The notes below the pieces were generated by a model. It searched no databases, had not been told where the DNA came from, and saw only the letters and a program-made list of their open reading frames with translations. The position numbers and the translations under genes were made by a program. Positions 44,278 to 53,326 of a DNA stretch of 64,000 nucleotides are shown piece after piece; the first letter of the stretch is position 1, and each line of letters starts with the position of its first letter. The stretch comes from Thermoguttaceae bacterium (lineage in GTDB: Bacteria; Planctomycetota; Planctomycetia; Pirellulales; Thermoguttaceae): NCBI GenBank assembly GCA_017407125.1, contig JAFQXE010000043.1:51649-115648 (forward strand). The letters run 5' to 3'.

Positions 44278-45027
44278 ATGGTCGCTCAAGGCTTGTATGG
44301 CTATGCTGAGTTATACGCATATTCATTTTTACTTTTGTTATGTTTCCTGGTGTATTACTTTTTAATACGAAAACTCAAACGCAAGTACAAGATCATTTTA
44401 TTTGTAATAACGATATTGAGTTTAACATATCTGTTTACAGGTTGGCATTTACAAAAAAGAATCATAGATGAATTGATCAATCATCAATTGTATTTTTGTA
44501 AGGACGCTATAATTGAAGCAGATGCTAATAATGATATTCTTAAATTTAATCTAAAGGATTTACCGGAATGGGAAGTTGATTTAGCTGATGAGATAGATGG
44601 TTATAGAAATATTCTATCTGAAAAGTATGGAACAGATTTGTCTAATCTTTATATTCATTTTATCCCAAATGATAGCCTATATTGTTTATATCTGTTATTC
44701 CGCCCGTTTTATACGGTCGATATGGGACATGGTGAAAAAGGCGGTAAAGATGGCTTTGGACCTCATTTAAGTTCAAATTTCATAGAGCTGTATGTACCAA
44801 ATGAATGTGAATGTTGCCCTTCTCGTCTTATCATTTGGAATGATGATTCTAATTTTCAAAACTCTGCAACAGGCGCAAGGATTAGAAAATTTTGTCAAAA
44901 ACATAATTTAATAATAAGAGACCGATCGTGGGTATTGCAATATATAGATTTTTGTAAAATATACAATTCAACGGATTGTGAAATAACGAAATATGATAAA
45001 GATAACGCGCCGAAAAAAGGGACATGA
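44278..45027 (+). CDS. Unknown membrane protein (249 aa)
   Basis: Two N-terminal membrane helices (about 13-30 and 38-56) separated by a basic RKLKRKYK turn, then a soluble domain of about 190 residues containing a FRPFYTVDMGHGEKGGKDGF stretch and a CECC cluster near 178-181. No family recognised. AAAGGA nine bases before the ATG supports the start. AT-rich like the neighbouring genes. It is 57 nt before the next membrane protein and may share its transcript or regulation. Confidence 0.7.
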   Translation: MVAQGLYGYAELYAYSFLLLLCFLVYYFLIRKLKRKYKIILFVITILSLTYLFTGWHLQKRIIDELINHQLYFCKDAIIEADANNDILKFNLKDLPEWEVDLADEIDGYRNILSEKYGTDLSNLYIHFIPNDSLYCLYLLFRPFYTVDMGHGEKGGKDGFGPHLSSNFIELYVPNECECCPSRLIIWNDDSNFQNSATGARIRKFCQKHNLIIRDRSWVLQYIDFCKIYNSTDCEITKYDKDNAPKKGT

Positions 45028-45050
45028 TAATAATTCCACAGGAATAATTT

Positions 45051-45068
45051 CAGTTTATTAATATCGGG
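45051..45068 (+). promoter_or_regulatory. Shared upstream element, copy 2
   Basis: CAGTTTATTAATATCGGG, the counterpart of the element at 44235-44252, directly before the second membrane-protein gene. Confidence 0.4.
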
Positions 45069-45084
45069 GAATGTAGAGATCCGT

Positions 45085-45987
45085 ATGAAATTTGAATTCA
45101 AACATTTTGTTATGCTGACGGCGATTCTCGGATTTGTTTTAATACAAATTACAGGACGTATTGGAATAACAACCGTTCGTGAAAACGGTCATTATTGCGA
45201 GAAGCCGACTTTTCAATATGGCTACCCAATTCCTTTTATTGAAGCTCTCGGCGGGGATCTTATTATAGATATCTCACGCCGCTCGGAAACTGCATTAATA
45301 GAAAAAATGCAAATAAAAGCTAAGGACGGCGATTTTGAAAAATGGTGGAATTCTAGTTATGTCAAGAAAGATAATGATATTTACAAAACCTTGGAAACGC
45401 CGTTATCCATACAGATATTTGTTCCTTTAAAACCATGGTATATGGGTTCTGGACGCGTTGACTATCCGCGATATACAGGATATTTTCTATGGGAATGCCG
45501 TAACTATTCCCGCATTACGCATACATTTTACTATGCAAAATACTATGATTATTTTACAGATCGAATAGTTGACTTTTTATCGTACCATCTATCGCTGGCA
45601 AAAACCGTATCCAAAACATACGATTCTACGTTTAATACTTGGCGCATAGAGCTGGAGAATATTCCTTGGCGATGCGCGTTATTTAACTTTATCTATCTTG
45701 TTGTAACAATTTTAGGATTACATTTGTTTTTCCGCGTTCCGAGTCGAATCGTCAACCGAATTGTATTTTACTCGATATTTACAATATCAGTAATCATGGT
45801 ATTGATTTCGATTCATGATATTCTTTTTTACGATTACGTTCGATATGATAGAACGTACTGGTTTTACAGTTTATTATATTCAATCAACGTTGAGCTTTTT
45901 ATAGTTGCGATATTGGGATATATGATTGCTGCTGTAAAAGGTATAAAATCTGCTGCTCATCGCATGTATCATACGACTGAAGATTAA
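45085..45987 (+). CDS. Unknown membrane protein (300 aa)
   Basis: One N-terminal hydrophobic segment (about 7-24), a soluble stretch of about 165 residues with many aromatic residues (YDYFTDRIVDF), then three closely spaced membrane helices (about 198-216, 226-248 and 265-288). No recognised family. Topology would expose the middle domain on the outside. AT-rich. Part of the accessory stretch between the RecQ module and the SUKH-3 gene. Confidence 0.7.
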   Translation: MKFEFKHFVMLTAILGFVLIQITGRIGITTVRENGHYCEKPTFQYGYPIPFIEALGGDLIIDISRRSETALIEKMQIKAKDGDFEKWWNSSYVKKDNDIYKTLETPLSIQIFVPLKPWYMGSGRVDYPRYTGYFLWECRNYSRITHTFYYAKYYDYFTDRIVDFLSYHLSLAKTVSKTYDSTFNTWRIELENIPWRCALFNFIYLVVTILGLHLFFRVPSRIVNRIVFYSIFTISVIMVLISIHDILFYDYVRYDRTYWFYSLLYSINVELFIVAILGYMIAAVKGIKSAAHRMYHTTED

Positions 45988-46576
45988 TGGAGATATTTTA
46001 GATTCGTTATTGCTTTTGTAACTTAAAGGTTCGTCTTGAAATGATACATCTTTAATCGCTGAGTTTTATCGTTGGAGATTATGAGTCGCGACAGCGACAG
46101 CGAAGGCGGACGTAAGTCCGCTATAGTCCCGAAGGGACGCTGTTTTTTTCTTTCTCAGAAAAATTTTACTCGCCCTTAATCTTTTGGGGGCGATAAATTT
46201 TGGGTTGCGAAAAAAGGTGAAATGAACATTTAAATCGTCGCCCACACCTTTAGGTGTGGGGTTCAAAACGGCATAAATAATAATATAACGCACAAATTTC
46301 CCTCCCTTCCCCGCTCCGAATGGAGCGGGGAAGGGAGGGAAGGGGAAGCGTTTGGGGGAGGAGCGCTTTTCAGTCCCCCAGATAAATCTGGGGGCTACGA
46401 AAGGGTTTCAAAACTCTTGCCTTTTTTCATGCCCACCAATTTTGAGCGCACCCAATCTTTGTATTTTTCTTCCCACAGGCTTGTATTTTTCTTTTTGTTG
46501 TGTTATTCTGAAATTATAATAATCGTTTGACGCAACAATCAACCAGAGATAAAAGAACGTTTAAACAAAACTGACC
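45988..46576. other. Intergenic region with hairpins before the SUKH-3 gene
   Basis: Contains the CCCACACCTTTAGGTGTGGG hairpin (46242-46261), a long perfect hairpin at 46299-46340 (listed separately), and a CCCCAGATAAATCTGGGG hairpin near 46377. No gene is supported; the open frame on the minus strand in the first 300 bases consists of repeat-derived sequence. Confidence 0.55.
46299..46340. repeat. 19-bp perfect GC-rich hairpin
   Basis: CCCTCCCTTCCCCGCTCC is followed by a four-base loop GAAT and its exact complement; one further T-A pair closes the stem. No T-run follows on either strand, so it is not a standard intrinsic terminator. Confidence 0.6.
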
Positions 46577-47371
46577 ATGGACAATAATACAGAAAAAGAA
46601 CAACCGTGTTCCAATAAAAGCCGTTATGAAAGCGCCCTTGAAGCTGTCTTGCGTATATCTGGATGGTATCCCGGCAGGCATGTTCCATTTACAGATTTTG
46701 AAAAACATCTCAATTCAAACGGCAAGAAATTGCATGATAAAGCGCGCGAGTTTCTTCATGAGTTTTATGGTTTGGGAATTACAACTAATTATTACGGAGC
46801 GTCTGGATATGAGCCATGGTTTAACGAGTCTTTAATGCCGTTCCTCAAGAATGAAAAAAAAGAACGGACGTTATTCATTGATTTTATTGGTTTTGGAATT
46901 GACCCTAAAGGTAATTTTTGGTTGCCTACGTTTTCCCCATACGATTTTGATAACGATATTGAAAAAGAAGCTCAAAGGATTATGGGAATGTCATGTTGCT
47001 TAATTGGTTACGAATTTAGTAGTTGTAAAGAAAAAAGAAAGCTCTTTTCCTGGTTTCATAAAAAATCTGAAATTATTACGCCAGGTATGATAGACCTGGA
47101 TCGCTGTTATTCTGGAAGTATTTATATGACCGAAGACGGTCAAATCATTTATCCTTGTTATACAGGAGATTGCGCTGAAGTGTATAAGGATATTAAGAGT
47201 TTTATATTCCATAAACTTGACAGATTCCTGCTGCCATGCGCCGATCCGAACGATCCACAAGACGCTGATTTTTTAAAAAATGAAACGAAGATGGAATACG
47301 TGGATTACGGATATCCTGACGATTGCGATCTGACAGAATTGGGCGTAGCCAAAAAGCAAGAATCCGATTAA
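46577..47371 (+). CDS. SUKH-3-type immunity protein
   Basis: The N-terminal pattern SALEAVLRISGWYPGRHVPF, then AREFLHEFYGLGI, is the signature of the SUKH-3 family, which provides immunity to polymorphic toxins (nuclease or deaminase toxins). 264 residues, no signal peptide, cytoplasmic. A short Cys-containing middle (MSCCLIGYEF) and acidic C terminus are not recognised. No toxin gene with secretion or repeat domains is adjacent, so it would be an orphan immunity gene or its toxin lies elsewhere; the two preceding membrane proteins are not recognisable as toxins. AT-rich composition suggests transfer. Confidence 0.72.
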   Translation: MDNNTEKEQPCSNKSRYESALEAVLRISGWYPGRHVPFTDFEKHLNSNGKKLHDKAREFLHEFYGLGITTNYYGASGYEPWFNESLMPFLKNEKKERTLFIDFIGFGIDPKGNFWLPTFSPYDFDNDIEKEAQRIMGMSCCLIGYEFSSCKEKRKLFSWFHKKSEIITPGMIDLDRCYSGSIYMTEDGQIIYPCYTGDCAEVYKDIKSFIFHKLDRFLLPCADPNDPQDADFLKNETKMEYVDYGYPDDCDLTELGVAKKQESD

Positions 47372-47674
47372 CGGTTGTGAGCAAATTCGAGTTGTGCGGA
47401 TAGATAAGATAGAATCTAAAGCGGGTTGTCGTATATGACAAAATCTTTGCGCTCTTTGCGTTCTTTGCGGCTTAAAATACTTCGGCGGCTGAGACAGCCG
47501 CGATCCAGCGGGACGGAGCGGTTGTTCTGCGAAAGAGATTTTTCTTATACCAGCAAAGGCGCCCGAGGGCGGACGCCATCCGTGAAGGTTTTCTACTACG
47601 TTACAGTCTTTCAGCAGGGCATTGGACAAGGCGGCGTCAAGCCGCCGCATTCCCCGACGCAAGCGTCACATCCC
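47372..47674. repeat. Dispersed repeat blocks between the SUKH-3 and HzsA-related genes
   Basis: Holds TTTGCGTTCTTTGCGGCTTA (about 47447-47468), GCCGCGATCCAGCGGG, GAAAGAGATTTTTCTTATAC, and the GCATTGGACAAGGCGGCG block with CGACGCAAGCG (about 47619-47666), the last shared with 11.7 and 15.4 kb. No gene is supported. Confidence 0.6.
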
Positions 47675-50494
47675 TCAATATTCAAACCGCTTCGGCAGGT
47701 TTCTGTCGCGGCATTCGTCCGGAGTAACGACGGGGCGGTAGTTCGGCTGTTCTTCGAATTTGGAGTGAAGTCTGCCGAAGAACGACGGGTGGAACGGGCA
47801 GTTGTCGTCCAGCCAGTTGTTGATCGTCATCAGTTCGTCAGGACTGAGCTTGACGGTCGGATGCCACGCCTTGAGCTGTTTGGCGTACTGCTTGACCGCA
47901 TCGCTGTTGTACGTGCAGTCCGTATCCGTCAGCCAGGCGGAAAGCGACGACGACGGCGAGCAGATCTGGTACGGCGGGATATATTCAATTCCGTTTGACG
48001 CAGCGTCTTCGTTGCGCTCTTTGCGGTTTCCCCACAGAAGCTTGCTTTCGTCGTCCGCCAGTTTTTTCATGGAATAGTACGAAACGCTGTACGTCCCTTC
48101 CGGCTTGCCAGTCAGGTTGAGCGCGGATTTGCCTTCTCCTTCCGTACCATCGTGACATGCAACGCAATGCTTGTCGAGAATCGGCTGAATCTGGCGTTCG
48201 TAGTCGAACGTCATTTCTGACCCGTTGAGATACGCGCCGCGAAGATAGCCGCTGATCTGGTTGGGCTGAGCGGTCATGACGGCAATCGGTTTTGTCATGG
48301 CGATGGGCAGCTGAATCGTCGACCGGGTGGGCGTGTTGTTGGGTGTTTCGTGACATCCAACGCAGGCGCGGGTTTCGCCTGGTCGGAAGTTGACGTACGT
48401 GCGTTCCGTCTGGACGGCGCGGAAGTCCTTGTCGAGCGCCTGGAATATAATCGCTCTGTCGGCGGGAACGTAGAATCGGGCGGAGCCGTCTTCTTCAACC
48501 GGGACGATTCCCAGCTGAATTCTGACCGCCAGATGCCCGGCGCCGATTGCGGAATGAGCGTGGGTCGTGCCGGCGTGATCGTCGTAGTGCGGTTTGCGGG
48601 CTGACCACGAACGCGGAATCTGTTCCAGAACTCGGAGATATTTAATTGTCCCGCGGGGAACGTTGTCCAACCCGGCGTAAACGTCTGTCATGACGACGAC
48701 CGCCTTGTTCTCTTTGGCGAGGTTTTCGTCCAGCAGGCTGGGGCGAACCGGCGGAACCGGGCGCGCAACCAGCGGATACGGCAGCCAGCACGAAACGGAA
48801 TCGTCTTTGAGCAGGAGCTCGTCCGCGCCGACGTCGTCGAGAATGGACAGCGCGTACCCGGTCGGGTCGTTCCACGCCAGCCCTTTCGGTTTGCAGGAAA
48901 CGAGAAACAGGTTCTCGTTAATCGGGTACGGGTCTTTGAACAGACGTCCGGGTTTGCCGGTGGAATCCCGATACCAGTTCCCGTTGTCGTCTTTGAAATG
49001 GAACCCGTTATGATGGAACGCAGCAACGTCTGAGGTAACGTATTTCATCGTGTCGACGCTGCGGACGTTGTCTTTGACGTCAATGACGATAACCGTACCC
49101 ATCGCGTTGTTGGGACAGCAGTGTGACGCGCCCAGGAAAACGATTTTGGTCGTCCCGGGAATGGGTCGGGCGTAAATCATCGTTTCCGGGAACGTGATCG
49201 TGTTGCCGTAGATTTCCGTCGAGTTCGTCCCGTCCGGGTTGACCGCCCAAAGGGCTTTGACGTTTCCCGCCGCCTTGTCGACGTATTCCCAGCGATGGTA
49301 CAGAATTCTGCCGTCCGGCAAAACCGCAGGCGACTGTTCCGACAGCGACGAGAAGGTCAGCGGCTGCATGTTAGAGCCGTCTCCGTTCATGCGATACAGG
49401 TTGGAAACGGTCAGGTTGTCTCCGGAATCGCACAAAACGGAAAACAGACACCGCGTTGTGATAAACGCAATCCCGCCGTCGGGCAAGTAACACGGCTGCA
49501 TGTCGTCCGTGCCGCGATGGTATCCGCTGGTAGCGAATCGCTGATGAAGCGCGTCTTCAATTTCCGGCGGGAAGGTGAGCTGTTTCAGCCCGGTTCCGTC
49601 TACGTTGATCTCGTAAATGCGGTATCCTTCCTGATTGGATCGCTTCCAGTCAAAGACGATTTTCTTCGCGTCGAAGGACACGTCAAATCGGTTTATCACG
49701 CCGCCGGCGAGAATCGGGTTGACGTCTCGCACTTTCCCGGTTTTGAGATTGAGAATCGCCAGCCCTCCGCCGGGCGCCCAGCGGGAATTGACGTGGTCTG
49801 TATAAACGTGGTTGGACGTGAGCGTAACGCGGCGAATAAAGACGATTTCCTCAATGCCTTTGTCCAGCAGACGTTGAGCGGCAGACGGATTGAACGTAAA
49901 GGGCGCCTTGTCCGCCGTCGGAACCGGTTCCGGATCGGGCGCCGGCGCGCCGGGCATGCCTTTCATGTACTTCGCTTTTGACGGGTATTCAACCGGATGA
50001 CAGTAAACCTCGAATGTAACAGTTCCGTTTTTGGCGGACTCGACCAGCCCAACTTCCGCGGTAAATCGCGCATATTTGCCGTCCAGCTTGTAATGCAGAA
50101 TCGACGGCGCGTGCGCGTAGAGAGCCTTTTCAAACGTCTTGCCGCAGATTTTAACGGGTTTGCCGGCGTGATCTTTATTGATGAGCATGGTTCCCCATCC
50201 CGTCTGAGAGGAGACCGGCTTGAGCGTTGTCATGTCGACGGCGTTCCCGTCCGCGTCGTACAGAGTCGGGTTGCACCACGCCGCCTGGTCGTAGTCGTAG
50301 TTGTCCGGCCCGTATGTTACAACCAGATACAGGTCAGACGCCTGATTGAGCTGGACGTCAACCGTTTGGGCAGGCGACTTGACGTTCATAACGCCGGTTT
50401 TAACCGCCTCGAAACAGGGGGAATCCTGACTTCTGACGACGCCTGCAATCGCCAGAATCAAAACGACGCTAAGGAAACAGTTTCGATTTATCAT
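47675..50494 (-). CDS. Exported NPCBM/TolB-like/cytochrome-type 'HzsA-related' protein
   Basis: 939 residues. Signal peptide 1-22; an NPCBM-like carbohydrate-binding domain (about 25-170, KALYAHAPSILHYKLDG); a TolB-like beta-propeller (about 200-520, with FDAKKIVFDWKR, YLPDGGIAFITTRC, VLPDGRILYHRWEY); then a C-terminal region with two c-type haem motifs, CVGCH (711-715) and CVACH (777-781). Proteins with this order are common in Planctomycetota and are named after hydrazine synthase subunit A, but hydrazine synthesis is unlikely without the other subunits. A periplasmic redox or carbohydrate-associated role is more probable. Monocistronic. Confidence 0.85.
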   Translation of the reverse strand: MINRNCFLSVVLILAIAGVVRSQDSPCFEAVKTGVMNVKSPAQTVDVQLNQASDLYLVVTYGPDNYDYDQAAWCNPTLYDADGNAVDMTTLKPVSSQTGWGTMLINKDHAGKPVKICGKTFEKALYAHAPSILHYKLDGKYARFTAEVGLVESAKNGTVTFEVYCHPVEYPSKAKYMKGMPGAPAPDPEPVPTADKAPFTFNPSAAQRLLDKGIEEIVFIRRVTLTSNHVYTDHVNSRWAPGGGLAILNLKTGKVRDVNPILAGGVINRFDVSFDAKKIVFDWKRSNQEGYRIYEINVDGTGLKQLTFPPEIEDALHQRFATSGYHRGTDDMQPCYLPDGGIAFITTRCLFSVLCDSGDNLTVSNLYRMNGDGSNMQPLTFSSLSEQSPAVLPDGRILYHRWEYVDKAAGNVKALWAVNPDGTNSTEIYGNTITFPETMIYARPIPGTTKIVFLGASHCCPNNAMGTVIVIDVKDNVRSVDTMKYVTSDVAAFHHNGFHFKDDNGNWYRDSTGKPGRLFKDPYPINENLFLVSCKPKGLAWNDPTGYALSILDDVGADELLLKDDSVSCWLPYPLVARPVPPVRPSLLDENLAKENKAVVVMTDVYAGLDNVPRGTIKYLRVLEQIPRSWSARKPHYDDHAGTTHAHSAIGAGHLAVRIQLGIVPVEEDGSARFYVPADRAIIFQALDKDFRAVQTERTYVNFRPGETRACVGCHETPNNTPTRSTIQLPIAMTKPIAVMTAQPNQISGYLRGAYLNGSEMTFDYERQIQPILDKHCVACHDGTEGEGKSALNLTGKPEGTYSVSYYSMKKLADDESKLLWGNRKERNEDAASNGIEYIPPYQICSPSSSLSAWLTDTDCTYNSDAVKQYAKQLKAWHPTVKLSPDELMTINNWLDDNCPFHPSFFGRLHSKFEEQPNYRPVVTPDECRDRNLPKRFEY

Positions 50495-51087
50495 GACAGT
50501 ATTGTATTAAATTTAGGGGGTTGATAATTTACCAGAATTTACCTTCTCTTTAAATTATACCCTATAAAGGCGAAAAAGTCAACGACCAAAGAAATATCAT
50601 TTTGCGACAGGTGCGAAGGCGGTTAATAATGAAAGGCGGTAATGAAGCGACCAACGGGAGCGGAATTACGCAGTTCGCCGAAGGCGAACCGAAACGTTTG
50701 GAGCGTGCATACCAAATTGACGAAGCCGAAAACCTTCACGGATGGCGCCCGCCCTCGGGCGCCTTGCTGGTATAAGGGATAACCTCTGATGAGCCGGCAC
50801 GCGGCAGTCCCCTGCCGCATTGCTGGTACAAGAAAAATCTCTTTCGCAGTAGAACCCCTCCGACCCGCTGGATCGCGGCTGTCGCAGCCGCCGAAGAAAA
50901 AACTCACGCGGAGCCGCGGAGTAGCGGAGGATGATCGCGAATATGAAAGGCGGTAACGGAGAGAGCGAAGCGAGCGTAGTTACGCTTTGTTCGAAGGGGG
51001 AAATCCCGTATTGCGTCAGCCGAAAACCTCCTCTGGATGTAGCCCGTCCCCGGGCTACAACTTGACGGCGAAAGCCGTCAAGGAAAT
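50495..51087. repeat. Mosaic of dispersed repeat blocks downstream of the unknown exported gene
   Basis: Includes two copies of GAAAGGCGGTAA (about 50632 and 50946), the GCGACCAACGGGAGCGGAA block, GCAGTTCGCCGAAGGCGAAC, a GAGCCGGCACGCGGCAGTCC block, GCCGCCGAAGAAAAAACTCACGCGG, and a hairpin CTTGACGGCGAAAGCCGTCAAG (in halves, 51061-51082) that could terminate the next minus-strand gene. The first 90 bases are the promoter region of the HzsA-related gene. No gene is supported. Confidence 0.6.
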
Positions 51088-52389
51088 TCACTCGCTTATT
51101 TTATTCTTTTCTTTCTCAAAATTAACAACCGCTGTTATCGTGCATTTATTGTTCTTATACGACAACCTCGCGTATCCGTTGTCAAAAACCAGTATGACGC
51201 GAGCTGAATCAATTTTAGCGCAATAGGAAAAATCGTCCAATTCGTAAGTTACTGGAAATGAAAATATCGTGCTGAAAGAATCGCCTTTTGATTCTATAAT
51301 TTTAACCGTTGAATACTCTGATGAATTATTATGTTCAAATCGATAACCCAAAACAACGTCGCCATTGCAAAAGACGCCAATCAGATTTGTTTCTTCAGGA
51401 AACAAAAATGTCTTTTTGCTTTGGAAGTCGTTCTTTTTAATTACTGTAACTTTATTATCTGATTTCGTTTTCACAGCAATAAAATCATTTTCATATCTTA
51501 TTGCAGATACGGCGCCAGTGATGTAATGAAACGAGAAGTCGTTTGCTTCCTTTGTTATAATCGCGGGAGAATCGCCGTCCTGTTCCTTGAATTTATAGCT
51601 GGATTTAACAGGAATGAACGCATTCGTATTACAGAACAATCTCGCTCTTTCATTGTACGCTAAAGATAAATTCCCGCCGTTATTTTTAATAATATAATCA
51701 CCGAACTCTACAAAAGGACTGTAATAATAATCCTGATTTAAGGAGGGATTAATTTCATATTGACAATCAATCGCAGACGTTTTCAAATTGTATATTAAAA
51801 TCGTATCAGGTATTGATAACAGAGACCGTCTGTCGTCTGCAGGATTTGCAGTATCAGAAGTTACAGATTCTGGTTTGACGTCCCATGCTATTTTATTAGA
51901 ATTGATATTCCACGCCAATAACGCGAGTTTATAAGTATCGTTTTCGAAATCGCACTGAGCGGAATAGTATTTGACCTGAGAATTAATCTGCTTGCTAAAA
52001 ATTACAGAGTTATTCGTCAGGTTGTACAGCGTCGCCGTCGGATTCTTGTGTATATTCTCTCCGTAGACGATAAACAATTTATCCAACGCATCTGACGCCT
52101 GAATAAAATATACTGTCCGGGAAGACATGGCAAAGGCCAAACCATTCGGGTCTTGAGGGAATTTCCCACCATGTTTCTCTTCGTCTAAAAATATTTTAAC
52201 CGTTGCTTTAGCGCCAGTGATGACATTCTTTATTAGAACGTTCCCGTCGCTTTGCAGCCAATAGAGACACTGAGAAGAAGGATTAAACAGCGGTATTGCC
52301 AACTCGTCCGCAGCCGCCGCGACATTTGAATAAATCAGCGCTGCAATCGCTGCCGCCAACGCAAAGAAATTTTTAATGTAATTTAACAT
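51088..52389 (-). CDS. Unknown exported protein, possibly beta-propeller
   Basis: 433 residues from the preferred ATG (an in-frame start 27 nt further upstream is possible). A signal peptide ending NVAAAADE is clear. The mature part consists of alternating short beta-type stretches with repeated tyrosine and asparagine (LYWLQSDGNVLIKNV, FVVYGENIHK-like segments), which would suit a WD- or Kelch-like propeller, but no family motif was recognised. More AT-rich than the flanking exported proteins. Monocistronic. Confidence 0.75.
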   Translation of the reverse strand: MLNYIKNFFALAAAIAALIYSNVAAAADELAIPLFNPSSQCLYWLQSDGNVLIKNVITGAKATVKIFLDEEKHGGKFPQDPNGLAFAMSSRTVYFIQASDALDKLFIVYGENIHKNPTATLYNLTNNSVIFSKQINSQVKYYSAQCDFENDTYKLALLAWNINSNKIAWDVKPESVTSDTANPADDRRSLLSIPDTILIYNLKTSAIDCQYEINPSLNQDYYYSPFVEFGDYIIKNNGGNLSLAYNERARLFCNTNAFIPVKSSYKFKEQDGDSPAIITKEANDFSFHYITGAVSAIRYENDFIAVKTKSDNKVTVIKKNDFQSKKTFLFPEETNLIGVFCNGDVVLGYRFEHNNSSEYSTVKIIESKGDSFSTIFSFPVTYELDDFSYCAKIDSARVILVFDNGYARLSYKNNKCTITAVVNFEKEKNKISE

Positions 52390-52416
52390 GACAGTTCGTT
52401 CTCCGATTTTTAGCAA

Positions 52417-53326
52417 ACGGTAAATCTGCGGGGGTTGTTTTCTTATACAGGGAATAACAGTATTTTAACGTTAAAGAGGGATTTGTACAAGAGGAATTTT
52501 AGGTTTCAGGAAAAAGGAGGAGAACCGATTGTTTCTTTGTGTTCTTTGTGGCTTAAAATCTTCGGCGGATTTTATCCGCGATCCAGAAAGGTTTCTGGCT
52601 GTGTCGCAGTGCGTGTGCGGGGCAGAGAGGCTTCGGCGGGCGAAGACGCCCGCGAACCAGCGGGGCGGGCGGGCATTTCACGTTCAAGAGATTTTTGGAT
52701 GCTTCCGCCGCAAAGCGTTCACCAATTAATACTTTGCGTGAGGCTTCTTCGGCGGCAGGGGACTGCCGAGCGCCGGTTCATTCGTGTGCGTGAGCGGTTC
52801 AAAGCGTAACTTCGTTCGCTTCGCTCTCTCCGTTACCGCCTTCCATTTCTTTGCGCTCTATGCGAACATTCTCCGCGTTTCCGCGTCTCCGCGTGAGATT
52901 TGCCCTGGCGTCTCGCACCATCGTTTCGGTTCGCCTTCGGCGAACTGCGTAATTACGATCGCTTCGCTCACACCCACGGGTTAACACCCGTGGCTCGCCT
53001 AAACTATTACTTCGCGGACTTCGCGAACTTTGCGTGAGGCTTCCTTTGCGGCAGGGGACTGCCGAGCGCCGGCTCAACAGAGGTTACCCGTTATACTAGC
53101 AAGGCGCCCGAGGGCGGGCGCCATCCGTGGAGGTTTTCGGCTGCGTCGTTTTGTTTTGCACGCTTCGAACAAAGCGTAACTACGTTCGCTTCGCTCTCTC
53201 CGTTACCGCCTTTCATTTCTTTGCGCTCTTTTCGAACATTCTCCGCATCTCTGCGTCTCCGCGTGAGATTTGCCCGGGCGGCGTCTCGCCGCCCGTGTGC
53301 GGACTGACCTACGCAAACGCCAAACG
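52417..53326. repeat. 900-bp mosaic of dispersed repeats
   Basis: The densest repeat region of the window. It contains TTCTTTGTGGCTTAAAATC, two copies of the reversed GTAACGGAGAGAGCGAAGCG block (about 52800 and 53165), two of CCGCGTCTCCGCGTGAGATTT or its variant (52885 and 53250), the ACCCACGGGTTAACACCCGTGG hairpin in halves (52973-52994), two of GGCAGGGGACTGCCGAGCGCCGG in part, and a GTGTGCGGACTGACC end next to the glycosidase stop codon. Several open frames cross it but they are repeat-derived. Confidence 0.65.

Noticed and set aside
47675..50494. True hydrazine synthase subunit (anammox)
   Set aside because: Only one HzsA-related polypeptide with an NPCBM domain; no HzsB, HzsC or hydrazine dehydrogenase nearby, and this architecture is common in non-anammox planctomycetes.
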